DNA from: LMUY01 sp964244585
GTDB taxonomy: Bacteria > Pseudomonadota > Alphaproteobacteria > Acetobacterales > Acetobacteraceae
DNA length: 64,000 nt
Reading direction: 5' to 3'
Assembly: GCA_964244585.1 (NCBI GenBank)
Contig: CAXTJM010000012.1
Span: 1 to 64,000, forward strand
The notes below the pieces were generated by a model. That model worked only from the letters and a program-made list of their open reading frames with translations. It ran no database searches and was not told where the DNA came from. Made by a program: the position numbers and the translations under genes. This document shows positions 44,123 to 52,653 of the stretch, piece after piece. Position 1 is the first letter of the stretch, and each line of letters opens with the position of its first letter.

Positions 44123-44665
44123 CTACTTCGTCGGTGCGGGCGCCGCCGGAGTGGCAGCGGCGGGAGCGGCGGAAGCCGGCTTCTTGGCTGCCATGGGCCT
44201 GTGGGCCACGACGCGACGGGCCTTGGCCGGTGCGGCCGGCATCGTGAAGTCGGTGTAGGGCACCGGGGCCGCACTCGGCGCCGTCTCAAGGGCGCGCGCG
44301 GCAGCCATGTCGGACGCGGTCGGCTTTGCCGCAGGAGCACCGGCAGCGGCTGGCATTGCGCCCCTGCGGGTGCGCATACGGGTGGCCGGAGCGCTGGTCA
44401 CGGTGCCGGGGCCGGCCGGATAGGCCATGTTGCCGGTGTCGCGGCCTGCCGGTGCGTTCTGGCTCACGCCGCCGGGCGAGGCCGGGAACGCCATGTTGCC
44501 GGTGTCGCGCGCTGTCGGCGCCGGCACCTTGATCTCGCCGGATGGCAGCGGGGCCGGGTAGGACATCGAGCCGCCACCCGCGCCTGAGGAGTTGCCCTGC
44601 GCGTGGGCGACGCCCAGGGACAGCAGCGCGACGGCGGGGACCAGCCCCAGGAAACGGAATGTCAT
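44123..44665 (-). CDS. Ala/Pro-rich secreted protein with internal repeat
   Basis: A 180-residue exported protein: signal peptide FRFLGLVPAVALLSLGVAHAQ, then a low-complexity Ala/Pro/Gly body. The block RDTGNMAFPA recurs as RDTGNMAYPA 22 residues later, and the two DNA copies share an exact 20-base match. It has no recognised domain and is probably a disordered envelope or periplasmic protein. AGGAG about 9 bases upstream supports the ATG at 44665. A hairpin terminator follows the stop codon. Confidence 0.65.
   Translation of the reverse strand: MTFRFLGLVPAVALLSLGVAHAQGNSSGAGGGSMSYPAPLPSGEIKVPAPTARDTGNMAFPASPGGVSQNAPAGRDTGNMAYPAGPGTVTSAPATRMRTRRGAMPAAAGAPAAKPTASDMAAARALETAPSAAPVPYTDFTMPAAPAKARRVVAHRPMAAKKPASAAPAAATPAAPAPTK
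44424..44509 (-). repeat. Direct repeat inside the Ala/Pro-rich gene
   Basis: An identical 20-base sequence occurs at 44424-44443 and 44490-44509, 66 bases (22 codons) apart. It encodes the RDTGNM(A) part of two tandem protein units and probably arose by local duplication. Confidence 0.75.
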
Positions 44666-44804
44666 CAGGATACTCTCCTAGAGAAGCCCCAAGGTCGGGG
44701 TGCCATGGTTACGGTAACAGCATCGTGCGATTTCGTCTTCTGCCTGGGAGAACAAAATCACACATTGCAGCGACAAAACGTCGGCCCGTGCCTGCGATGC
44801 GGCC

Positions 44805-45359
44805 TCAGTCCCGCCGGGCCGCGAGCAGCAGGGCCTGCGCCTCGCCTACCGGCAGGTCCAGGGCTCGTCGGGCGATGTCGGCGGGAAAGCCGGCGCGGGC
44901 CAGACGCCCCAGGTCGCGTGGACGTTGCATCGGGTCGGGATCCGGGCGGAACGGTCCCATGCGGCGCCGGTGGGCGTAGAGCAGGGCTGCGGCCAACTCG
45001 GCGACCGGATCGTCCGGCACCGTCGCCAGCGCGGCGGGAACACCCTTGCCCTGGAGATGGGCGGCGATCGCCCGCCGCGACCGCCCTGCGCGATGCAAGG
45101 AGCGGGCGCGCCCGGCGGCGAAGGCGGCGTCGTCCACGGCGCCCATGGCGGCGAGCCGCGCCACGACACCGCGCGCCGCGTCCAGGCACGCGGCCACCGT
45201 CTCCGGCGCCGCCTCACTCCCGCGCGCCCAGCGCTGCACACGGCGGGTCAGGACGCGAAGCAGCCCGGCTTGCGTGGTGCTGTAGCGGGCGAGGTGGGTG
45301 AGGGCGGCCTGGCGCAACCTGTCTTCGTCCGGAACAGGGCCTGGCTTCGGCGGGGGCAT
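44805..45359 (-). CDS. recX: RecX-family regulatory protein
   Basis: A 184-residue RecX homologue, a small helical protein that inhibits or modulates RecA. The segments LRQAALTHLARYSTTQAGLLRVLTRRV and SRRAIAAHLQGKGVP are the three-helix repeats of the family. The ATG at 45359 begins a proline-rich leader; the family core starts at about residue 15. recA is not in the window. No close Shine-Dalgarno sequence is seen. Confidence 0.8.
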   Translation of the reverse strand: MPPPKPGPVPDEDRLRQAALTHLARYSTTQAGLLRVLTRRVQRWARGSEAAPETVAACLDAARGVVARLAAMGAVDDAAFAAGRARSLHRAGRSRRAIAAHLQGKGVPAALATVPDDPVAELAAALLYAHRRRMGPFRPDPDPMQRPRDLGRLARAGFPADIARRALDLPVGEAQALLLAARRD

Positions 45360-45390
45360 CGGTCCAGCCTGCCACGGGGGCAGCCAGCCT

Positions 45391-45416
45391 GGAACCCGCC
45401 GCGCCTCGTCCGCGTT
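45391..45416 (+). promoter_or_regulatory. Sigma-EcfG (general stress) promoter of the PRC-barrel gene
   Basis: GGAAC at 45391-45395 and CGTT at 45413-45416 are separated by exactly 17 bases, matching the alphaproteobacterial EcfG consensus GGAAC-N16/17-CGTT. The predicted transcript would start near 45423, about 20 bases ahead of the TTG start of the downstream gene. Confidence 0.65.
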
Positions 45417-45442
45417 CCCCGGGCAAGATGGAGGATCTCCCC

Positions 45443-45835
45443 TTGACCCGTATGGCAGCCCTCGTCGCCGTGCTCGCCCTCCCAGCGGGACCGCTCCTCG
45501 CCCAGACCCCTGGCCTGACGCCCGCATCGGGCAACCCGAACCTATCGGTCGCCAGCGTGAGGATGGATGGCGGCATCCGGGCCAGCAAGATCATCGGCGC
45601 CGGGATCTACGGCGATCCCAACACGCAGCTGGGCACCGTGGACGACCTGATCCTGACCTCCGACCACAAGGTGGCCTTCGCCGTCATCGCGGTCGGCGGG
45701 TTGATGGGCATGGGCGCCAAGCTGGTCGCGCTGCCGATCGGGCAGATCGAACGCGGCGCCGACGGGAAGATGATGCTGCCGGGCGCCACCAAGGAGTCGC
45801 TGAACGCGATGCCGAGCTTCGTCTATAACGGGTAA
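45443..45835 (+). CDS. Exported PRC-barrel domain protein
   Basis: A 130-residue exported protein: signal peptide AALVAVLALPAGPLLAQ, then a PRC-barrel fold (KIIGAGIYGDPNTQLGTVDDLIL ... HKVAFAVIAVGGLMG). PRC-barrel proteins are frequent members of the EcfG general stress regulon, and the gene has a matching promoter. The TTG at 45443 follows GGAGGA at 45430-45435; an ATG at 45452 and one at 45428 are alternatives. The precise role in stress tolerance is not known. Confidence 0.82.
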   Translation: MTRMAALVAVLALPAGPLLAQTPGLTPASGNPNLSVASVRMDGGIRASKIIGAGIYGDPNTQLGTVDDLILTSDHKVAFAVIAVGGLMGMGAKLVALPIGQIERGADGKMMLPGATKESLNAMPSFVYNG

Positions 45836-45943
45836 GCGTTTGACTTCCGGGATGCGGGCGCTTCATGCTCCCTGCTTCCCCTCGCGATCGGCCACGAAGG
45901 GTCGCGGCTGGCGCGCGGGGATCACCGAGGTGAACCTTTCGTC

Positions 45944-47140
45944 ATGATCGCTGCCCTGATGCCCACCTACAACCGCGCCGACCTCGCTTTCGAGCGGGGC
46001 GAGGGCGCCTGGCTGTACACGGGCGACGGGCGACGATTCCTGGATTTCGGGGCGGGCATCGCAACGTCATCCCTGGGCCACAACCACCCGCATCTGGTGG
46101 CCGCCATCGCGGAGCAGGCCGCCAAGGTGATGCACGTCTCCAACCTGTACAAGGTCCCGGGCGCGGAGCGCCTGGCCAAGCGGCTGGTGGACGCGACGTT
46201 CGCCGACAGCGTCTTCTTCTGCAACTCGGGCGCCGAGGCGAACGAGGGTATGGTGAAGATGATGCGCCGCGCCATGGCGGATACCGGGCGCAGCGAGCGG
46301 TATCGCATCATCTGCTTCGACGGTGCGTTCCACGGTCGTACGCTGGCGATGCTGTCCGCCACGGGCAATGCCAAATACCTGCAAGGCTTCGGCCCGGCGG
46401 TAGAGGGTTTCGACCATGTGCCGTTCGGCAACATGAACGCGGTACGGGACGCCATCGGCCCCGAAACGGCGGGTATCATGGTCGAGCCAGTGCAGGGCGA
46501 AGGCGGCGTGCGCCCGGCGTCGCTGCGCTTCCTGCGGGAGCTGCGTGCGGCCTGCGACGAGTACGGCCTGTTGCTCGGGCTGGATGAAGTGCAATGCGGG
46601 ATGGGCCGCACCGGCAAGCTGTTCGCCCACGAGTGGGCAGGCATCCAGCCGGATGTAATATCCGCCGCGAAGGGCATTGCCGGCGGATTCCCCATGGGCG
46701 CGGTGCTGGCGAAGGAAGCGGTGGCCCGCCACCTCGTACCCGGCACGCACGGCACCACATTCGGCGGCAACCCCCTGGCCTGCGCAGCAGCCAATGCCGT
46801 CCTGGACGTGGTGCTGGCGCCCGGCTTCCTGGCCGAGATCGACCGCAAGGGACGGGAGCTCTGGCGGCAGCTGGAGGCGGTGGTGCGGGATGAGCCGGAG
46901 GTGTTTGCCGACGTCCGCGGCGCCGGGCTGATCGTCGGGCTAAAGTGCCAAGTCCCGAATACCGAGGTCCAAAGTGCGTTCATGGCCGAGGGGCTGCTGA
47001 CCGTCGGGGCTGGCGACAACGTGGTGCGTCTGGTGCCGCCGCTGGTGGTGACGGACGAGGATGTGGCTACAGCCATAGAGATGGTGCGCCGGGGTGCCCG
47101 GCGGTGCCGTCCCTCCCTGGCGCAGGCTGCGGCAAAGTGA
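45944..47140 (+). CDS. argD: Acetylornithine aminotransferase
   Basis: A 398-residue class III PLP aminotransferase of arginine biosynthesis. FCNSGAEANEGMVKMMRR, FHGRTLAMLSATG and LLGLDEVQCGMGRTGKLFAHE are family blocks, and the PLP lysine is in SAAKGIAGGFPMGAV. Direct coupling to argF by a GTGA overlap supports the arginine role over other omega-aminotransferases. A GAGGTGA sequence lies about 10 bases upstream. Confidence 0.94.
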   Translation: MIAALMPTYNRADLAFERGEGAWLYTGDGRRFLDFGAGIATSSLGHNHPHLVAAIAEQAAKVMHVSNLYKVPGAERLAKRLVDATFADSVFFCNSGAEANEGMVKMMRRAMADTGRSERYRIICFDGAFHGRTLAMLSATGNAKYLQGFGPAVEGFDHVPFGNMNAVRDAIGPETAGIMVEPVQGEGGVRPASLRFLRELRAACDEYGLLLGLDEVQCGMGRTGKLFAHEWAGIQPDVISAAKGIAGGFPMGAVLAKEAVARHLVPGTHGTTFGGNPLACAAANAVLDVVLAPGFLAEIDRKGRELWRQLEAVVRDEPEVFADVRGAGLIVGLKCQVPNTEVQSAFMAEGLLTVGAGDNVVRLVPPLVVTDEDVATAIEMVRRGARRCRPSLAQAAAK

Positions 47141-48102
47141 GCGGCGCGGTCCACAGGCTGTGGCCGGATGACGGGTTCGACCTGGCATCCGGCGCGCCGC
47201 GACATTTCCTCGACATCAAGGATTTCGAGCCCACGGTCCTGCGGCAGATGCTGGACGTCGCCCGCGGCTTCAAGCAGGCCGGCGGTCCATCCGCCCGTCC
47301 GCTGGCCGGCCGCACCCTAGCCATGATCTTCGAGAAGCCTTCCACCCGCACCCGCGTCTCCTTCGAAGTGGCGATGCGTGAGTTGGGCGGTGACGTCGTG
47401 GTGCTGCAAGGCACCGAGATGCAGCTCGGCCGAGGCGAAACAGTGGCCGACACGGCGCGCGTGCTGTCGCGCTACGTGGATGCCATCATGCTGCGGACGG
47501 ACGACGCGGCCAAGCTGGCCGAATTGGCCGGACATGCGACCGTACCGGTGATCAACGGCCTGACGAACAAGAGCCATCCCTGCCAGTTGATGGCGGATGT
47601 GCTGACCTTCGAGGAGCATCGCGGGCCGATCGCCGGACAAGCCGTGGCGTGGATCGGGGACGGCAACAACGTCGCCTGTTCCTGGATCGAGGCTGCGGTC
47701 CGGTTCGGTTTCGCATTGCGCATCGCCTGCCCTGCCGAGTTGCAGCCACCGGCTGCCCTGGTTGCTTGGGCACGAGCCCAAGGCGCTAGCATCAGCGTGG
47801 GCGATGACCCCGAAGCAGCCGTCGTCGGAGTTCGCTGCGTCGTCACCGACACCTGGGTCAGCATGGCTGACGACCCGAATTCAAATCGCCACAACATGCT
47901 GGCGCCCTTTCGGGTCGACTCGCACCTCATGCGCCACGCCTCGACCGACGCAGTGTTCATGCACTGCCTGCCGGCGCATCGCGGGGAGGAGGTTACGGCG
48001 GAGGTGATCGACGGTCCGCAATCCGTGGTGTTCGACGGGGCGGAAAACCGGCTGCACGCACAAAAGGGAGTCCTTGCCTGGGCCCTGGGTGCCATACGGT
48101 GA
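47137..48102 (+). CDS. argF: Ornithine carbamoyltransferase
   Basis: A 321-residue transferase that makes citrulline from ornithine and carbamoyl phosphate. The carbamoyl-phosphate motif is EKPSTRTRVSFE, HPCQLMADVLT is the second block, and FMHCLPAHRGEEV is the ornithine-site motif. The N-terminus is a little longer than in E. coli but includes the family segment RHFLDIKDFEP. The GTG start overlaps the argD stop (GTGA) and its stop overlaps the next GTG. Confidence 0.96.
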   Translation: MSGAVHRLWPDDGFDLASGAPRHFLDIKDFEPTVLRQMLDVARGFKQAGGPSARPLAGRTLAMIFEKPSTRTRVSFEVAMRELGGDVVVLQGTEMQLGRGETVADTARVLSRYVDAIMLRTDDAAKLAELAGHATVPVINGLTNKSHPCQLMADVLTFEEHRGPIAGQAVAWIGDGNNVACSWIEAAVRFGFALRIACPAELQPPAALVAWARAQGASISVGDDPEAAVVGVRCVVTDTWVSMADDPNSNRHNMLAPFRVDSHLMRHASTDAVFMHCLPAHRGEEVTAEVIDGPQSVVFDGAENRLHAQKGVLAWALGAIR

Positions 48103-48377
48103 CCCGATCATCGCTGACCGAGGAGACACCGGCGACGCCGGGGTGGGTGGATGCGCGCATCACCGCGATCTTCGCCCCGTTTGGTCCGTCGCTCGACGCC
48201 GTGCGGGATGCCTATGCCGAGTGCCTGGCCGGGGTGCGCGGCGCGGTGGATGTGGAGACCGGATACGACCGCTGTCGACGGAATGCGGTTCAAGCGGCCC
48301 GCGACGTCGTCGCCGATGCCGATGCACTGGACCATACGCTGCAAACGCTGGAAGCGGAGATCAGCAGCTCGACTTGA
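48099..48377 (+). CDS. Hypothetical protein coupled to argF (92 residues)
   Basis: A small acidic, largely helical protein with two cysteines (AYAECLAG and YDRCRRN) and no signal peptide. I do not recognise a family. The GTG start sits inside the argF stop codon (GTGA), so it is translated from the argDF transcript, which argues that it is a real gene. A link to arginine metabolism is only suggested by position. Confidence 0.6.
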   Translation: MTRSSLTEETPATPGWVDARITAIFAPFGPSLDAVRDAYAECLAGVRGAVDVETGYDRCRRNAVQAARDVVADADALDHTLQTLEAEISSST

Positions 48378-48404
48378 TCGCCGCTCCAGACGAAGCTGGC
48401 TCGG

Positions 48405-48893
48405 CTAGGCCAGGTTCACCGTACCATGACCGCCCGGCTCAGGCGATTTGCCGGTGGTAACGGCCTTCAGGTAGCCATAGGCGTGCAACATGGTCGAGGA
48501 CGGCGCATCCCAGTACTCCGCCTGCTGGACCACAACCTTCAGCAGTGCGATCTCCGGGTCGTCCTTCCCCTTGGGAAACCAGGTGCGGAGCGATTCGACC
48601 CAGTGCTCCTCGATCGCAGCGTGGTCCTGCACCAGGCTAGCCCGGCCAGAGACCGAGACGTAGTCCTGCTTGCCGGGATGGGCATAGGCGAGGTTGACCC
48701 GCTGGTCCTCCGCAACCTCCACCACCTTATGCGAACTGGCCCGGGTAAAGAACCACAGCGTACCGTCGAACGTCTTCTGCGACACAGCCATAGGCCGGCT
48801 GCGCAGATGGTCGCCGTCTTCCGTCACCATCATTGCGATCTCGACCGTCTTGATGAGGTCCCACAGCTTGTCCGTGTCGTTGGTGTCCATCAT
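48405..48893 (-). CDS. General stress protein 26-like pyridoxamine 5'-phosphate oxidase-fold protein
   Basis: A 162-residue split-barrel flavin-binding protein of the general stress protein 26 group. Typical blocks are TVEIAMMVTEDGDHLRSRPM, LWFFTRASSHKVVEV, VNLAYAHPGKQDYVSVSG and the C-terminal SPSSTMLHAYGYLKA-like helix. It probably binds FMN or F420-like cofactors; its substrate is unknown. GAAGGG supports a start at 48893 or the next ATG at 48890; an ATG at 48899 is too close. An EcfG promoter upstream fits its family name. Confidence 0.87.
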   Translation of the reverse strand: MMDTNDTDKLWDLIKTVEIAMMVTEDGDHLRSRPMAVSQKTFDGTLWFFTRASSHKVVEVAEDQRVNLAYAHPGKQDYVSVSGRASLVQDHAAIEEHWVESLRTWFPKGKDDPEIALLKVVVQQAEYWDAPSSTMLHAYGYLKAVTTGKSPEPGGHGTVNLA

Positions 48894-48920
48894 GACCATC
48901 CCTTCTCGTCAGGTTGAAAC

Positions 48921-48946
48921 AACGGGAACGTGGCGACGATGGTTCC
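48921..48946 (-). promoter_or_regulatory. Sigma-EcfG (general stress) promoter of the stress-protein 26 gene
   Basis: On the minus strand GGAAC (48946-48942) and CGTT (48924-48921) are separated by exactly 17 bases, a full match to the EcfG consensus. The predicted transcription start is near 48913, about 20 bases upstream of the start codon. The same DNA also holds GGGAAC...GTTCCC as an inverted repeat. Confidence 0.65.
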
Positions 48947-48985
48947 CGGTGGTGAAGCGCGCCACGCCGCCCTATCTTCCTGGCC

Positions 48986-49942
48986 ATGAGCGCCATGCCA
49001 GCCTTTCTCGACGGCACCCGTCCGGATGTGCCCGACATCGTCGTACCCCGCGGGGTGACGCCATTTCACCTGCCGGGGCGGCCCGTCCGCGGCCGGCTGG
49101 TGCGGCTTGGGCCGCTGGCGGATGCCTTGCTGACGCGGCATGACAACCATCCCCGGGTGACCAGGCTGGCTGGCGAGGCGCTGGCCTTGGCGGCAGCCTT
49201 GGCGACCGCGTTGAAATTCCGCGGCTCGTTCAGCGTCCAGGCCAAGGGGGACGGTCCGGTCCCGATGCTGCTGGCGGATTGCACGCAGGCGGGTGCGTTG
49301 CGCGGCTATGCACGGGCGGAGCCGGACAAGCTCGCGAGGGTGCTCGATGCGCAGCCCGAGCCGACAGCGGCGGCGTTACTCGGTCAAGGCTACCTTGCCT
49401 TCACGGTCGATCAAGGGCCGGACCGCGAACGGCACCAAGGCATCGTCTCGATCGAAGGCGACGGGTTGGCCGACATGGCGCTGCATTATTTCGAGACGAG
49501 CGAGCAATTGCAGTGCGCCCTGCGGCTGGCCTGCGCCCGGACCGAGGCCGGATGGCGGGCGTCTGCCCTGATTCTCGAACGCGTCGCGACGGAAGGCGGC
49601 GTTGACGCAGCGGAGCCGCAGGATGGGGAGGAGGCGTGGCGGGCAGCGACGATTCTGGCCGCGACCGTGACCGAGGCCGAGTTGCTGGACGATGCCCTAC
49701 CGCCAGATCAGCTGATCTGGCGGCTGTTCAGCGCCGAGGGCGTCGCGGCTGACCGGCCGCGCGCCCTGGCCTATGGCTGCCGGTGCTCCCGATCGCGGCT
49801 GGCAGGCATATTGGAGGGATTTGGTGCCGACGACCTGGATCATATGGCGGTCGCGGGCGACATCGTGATGAACTGCGAATTCTGCAACCTGGAGTTCCGC
49901 TTCGAACGGGACGAGGTGCATGGGAACAAGGCTGCCGATTGA
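48986..49942 (+). CDS. hslO: Redox-regulated chaperone Hsp33
   Basis: A 318-residue holdase chaperone activated by oxidation and heat. The C-terminal zinc switch is intact: CRC followed about 30 residues later by CEFC (CxC...CxxC). The N-terminal core contains LTRHDNHPRVTRLAGEALALAAALATALKF. The ATG at 48986 was chosen; a second ATG lies three codons later. It is divergent from the EcfG-driven stress gene. Confidence 0.95.
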   Translation: MSAMPAFLDGTRPDVPDIVVPRGVTPFHLPGRPVRGRLVRLGPLADALLTRHDNHPRVTRLAGEALALAAALATALKFRGSFSVQAKGDGPVPMLLADCTQAGALRGYARAEPDKLARVLDAQPEPTAAALLGQGYLAFTVDQGPDRERHQGIVSIEGDGLADMALHYFETSEQLQCALRLACARTEAGWRASALILERVATEGGVDAAEPQDGEEAWRAATILAATVTEAELLDDALPPDQLIWRLFSAEGVAADRPRALAYGCRCSRSRLAGILEGFGADDLDHMAVAGDIVMNCEFCNLEFRFERDEVHGNKAAD

Positions 49943-49996
49943 CGGTGGCGTCATGCATGGCAGGGTGCGTCACTGCCATCCCACCGAGGAGAGATC

Positions 49997-50623
49997 ATGA
50001 TCGCGCGTCGATCCGTCCTGTTGTTGCCGCTGCTAGCCGCCGCCTGTGGCAGTGACGAAGACGGGTCGCGGAGCTTTGCTCCTCCCAGCTACAGCTATTT
50101 GACGCCGATCCGCCTGAACGTCGCCAACATCGAAGTCGACGACCGGTCGCCTCCCGCATCGGGCGCCTCGGTGGAAGGATTGTCGCCCCTGCGACCAAGC
50201 GATGCGCTCAAGCAGATGGCGAATGACCGTTTGGTCGCGGCGGGCAGCGCCGGCCGGGCTGTGTTCGTGATCGATCAGGCCAGTTTGCGCCGGGTCAATG
50301 GCGGGCTGGAAGGGTTGATGGCCGTGCATCTGGACGTGTTCGCCGGACCAGGCGGCGAGCGGGCGGGGTTTGCGGAAGCCAGGGTGGCTCGACGGCGGAC
50401 CAGCACCGATACGGACGAGAACTCACGTGCCGTTCTGTATGACTTCACGGCGCAGATGATGAACGACATGAACGTCGAGTTCGAGTTTCAGGTGAAGCGG
50501 TCGCTAAGGGACTGGCTGCAAGCGACGGCAGGCAGCGCGCCGCCACCGCCGCCGGTTCAGGCGGAGGATCTGTCAGCGCCGACGCAGCTGCGCCCGCCGC
50601 CGGCCCAGACGCTGCATCGCTGA
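49997..50623 (+). CDS. Putative lipoprotein (208 residues)
   Basis: An exported lipoprotein: IARRSVLLLPLLAAACGS carries the lipobox AAAC (Cys17). The mature domain starts with LTPIRLNVANIEVDDR and has a conserved-looking central region (VFVIDQASLRRVNGGLEG), ending in a Pro-rich tail. I cannot place it in a named family; similar proteins are found in other Alphaproteobacteria as hypothetical lipoproteins. GAGGAGAGATC precedes the ATG at 49997. Confidence 0.75.
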   Translation: MIARRSVLLLPLLAAACGSDEDGSRSFAPPSYSYLTPIRLNVANIEVDDRSPPASGASVEGLSPLRPSDALKQMANDRLVAAGSAGRAVFVIDQASLRRVNGGLEGLMAVHLDVFAGPGGERAGFAEARVARRRTSTDTDENSRAVLYDFTAQMMNDMNVEFEFQVKRSLRDWLQATAGSAPPPPPVQAEDLSAPTQLRPPPAQTLHR

Positions 50624-50630
50624 TAGGCGG

Positions 50631-52652
50631 CTAGCTCCGCAACCTGGCGATCTGCGCCAGGAGATCGGCCTCGCTCAGCAGTTGCGGAAGCACCTCGGCA
50701 GGTTTGCCGGGCGCGTAGAACACGTAGAGTGGGACGCCATCGCGATCATGGTCGCGCAGGAACGCTGAAATTGTCGGATCTTGCCGGGTCCAGTCACCCT
50801 TGAGGTAGGCGACATGCGCGTTGTCGAACGCCGTGCGGACCGCGTGGGGCGACAAGGCAATCCGCTCGTTCACCAGGCAGGACAGGCACCAGGCCGCCGT
50901 CATATTGACGAAGACGGGCCGACCCTGGCCCTGCAGTTCCGCGAGCCGCGCCGGACTGAACGGTTCGCTTGCTTCGGATTTGGGGCCGGTTTGAACCGTC
51001 AGCATGGCCGCGGCCGCGAGGCCGCCGGCCACCATGGCTGCATAAGCCACATAGCGTCCCGGGCCACGGCCCGACTGGGCCGTGCCGAGCGCCCAGGCGG
51101 CAAAGCCGACGCCCACCAGGCCCACGCTGGCGGTGAGAACGCCAGTCGGGCCGGTTTGCTGGCTCACGACCCAGACCAGCCAGGCTGCGGCGGCATACAT
51201 CGGGAACGCCAGGACTTGGCGCACCGTGACCATCCACTGCCCGGGTCGCGGCAGCAATGCGGCGATACCGGGGATGGCGGCGATCGCCGCGTAGGGGAGT
51301 GCCAGCCCCAAGCCCATGGTCGCGAAAACCAACATGGCAGGCGCTGGAGGCGCCGTGAGGGCACCTGCCAGTGCGGCTCCCATGAAGGATGCCGTGCACG
51401 GCGTGGCAACCACGACAGCGAGCAAGCCGGTGAAGAAGCTGCCAAGGTGTCCGCGCCGGGCTGTCAGCGACTGCCCGGCGCCCGCCATCCTCTCGCCCAT
51501 GGCGAAAACGCCGGACATGTTCAGGCCAGTGGCGAACAGCAACCATGCCACGACGGTCACGAAGACCGGGGATTGGAATTGGAATCCCCATCCCACCGCC
51601 TGGCCGGCGCCGCGCAAGGCGAGCAGAGCGGCACCAAGTGCTGTAAACGACGCGACGACACCCAGCGTGTAGCTGCCAGCTTCGCCGCGAACCGTCCGCC
51701 GGCCGGTGCCCGAAAGGCGTGCCAGCGCCATCGCCTTCATCGCGAGCACCGGGAATACGCACGGCATCAGGTTCAGCAGCAACCCGCCGCCCAATGCAGC
51801 GAGCAGCAGCAAAACCATCGATTGTCGCGGCGCGGGTGCAGCCGGCGCGCCATCGCTCGCAGAAATGGTAAAGGGCTGTGTGGTCCCGTTCGAGCGAGTC
51901 AGTCTGACCACACCGACCAGGGGCGCCTTTGTGGGTGACGAACCGATCGCCACATGCAGGACGAGGCCGTTGCCCTGGCGAACCGGGCGCTGGGCACCCG
52001 TCGCTTCGGTTTGACCGTCGCCCTGGGGAAAGAACTCGGCCTCGATGACATCGCCAGGCAAGCCCGAACCGGACAGGCGCAAGGTGCCGTCCGACCCGAT
52101 GGTTGCCTGGAACGGTGCTGCGGGCGGGATGCGGGAGGCAGTGGCGGCAAACAAGGCCGCCTGGGCGGACGGTACTGGCGGTCCCTGAGGCAGGATCAGC
52201 GTGAAATCGCCTTCTTCCGGCACGCAGATATCGCGGCAGACAAGCCAGGAGGCATGCGCCCTGACGGTCAATGGCCCCGAGCCGGGAGTGACTTGCAACG
52301 GCAGCAGCACGTCGCCGCGATACCCGAACGTCGTCAGGTCGCCTTCGGCGATCCGCTCCGGCGTCGGCCACATGAGCGGGCCAGCCACGCTATCCGACGA
52401 GAATTGCACCGTGACGTCGGTCGAAACGCCGGCATCGCCGGGATTGCGCCAGTAGCTATGCCAACCGGCCGCCAGCCTCAAATACAGGCCCAGATGGAAC
52501 GGCACACCCGGCTGGACCGTGTCCGAGTCCGTCACGAGTGTCGCTGTGGCACGGCGCGACGTGACTGCCGAACTCTCGAGGGCTTCGGCGTGGTTTACCC
52601 ATAACAGGAGGGCGGCGACCGCAACGAGCAGGCGGGCCGCACGAGGCTTCAC
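50631..52652 (-). CDS. DsbD/ScsB-type thiol:disulfide interchange protein
   Basis: A roughly 673-residue membrane protein that carries reducing power to the periplasm. The exported N-terminal domain (signal AARLLVAVAALLLWVNHAEA) has a cysteine pair in LVCRDICVPEEGDF. The membrane domain has the two redox cysteines in NLMPCVFPVLAMK and VATPCTASFMGAAL, and the C-terminal thioredoxin-like domain has CLSC. This arrangement fits the ScsB branch of the family. The first 58 residues are uncertain because TTG 52664, GTG 52661 and GTG 52652 are all possible; the last has GGTGG five bases upstream. It follows folE immediately. Confidence 0.88.
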   Translation of the reverse strand: MKPRAARLLVAVAALLLWVNHAEALESSAVTSRRATATLVTDSDTVQPGVPFHLGLYLRLAAGWHSYWRNPGDAGVSTDVTVQFSSDSVAGPLMWPTPERIAEGDLTTFGYRGDVLLPLQVTPGSGPLTVRAHASWLVCRDICVPEEGDFTLILPQGPPVPSAQAALFAATASRIPPAAPFQATIGSDGTLRLSGSGLPGDVIEAEFFPQGDGQTEATGAQRPVRQGNGLVLHVAIGSSPTKAPLVGVVRLTRSNGTTQPFTISASDGAPAAPAPRQSMVLLLLAALGGGLLLNLMPCVFPVLAMKAMALARLSGTGRRTVRGEAGSYTLGVVASFTALGAALLALRGAGQAVGWGFQFQSPVFVTVVAWLLFATGLNMSGVFAMGERMAGAGQSLTARRGHLGSFFTGLLAVVVATPCTASFMGAALAGALTAPPAPAMLVFATMGLGLALPYAAIAAIPGIAALLPRPGQWMVTVRQVLAFPMYAAAAWLVWVVSQQTGPTGVLTASVGLVGVGFAAWALGTAQSGRGPGRYVAYAAMVAGGLAAAAMLTVQTGPKSEASEPFSPARLAELQGQGRPVFVNMTAAWCLSCLVNERIALSPHAVRTAFDNAHVAYLKGDWTRQDPTISAFLRDHDRDGVPLYVFYAPGKPAEVLPQLLSEADLLAQIARLRS

Positions 52653-52653
52653 C

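Noticed and set aside
44708..44718. GTTACGGTAAC palindrome upstream of the Ala/Pro-rich gene
   Set aside because: Too short to assign to a regulator and not repeated elsewhere in the regions I inspected.
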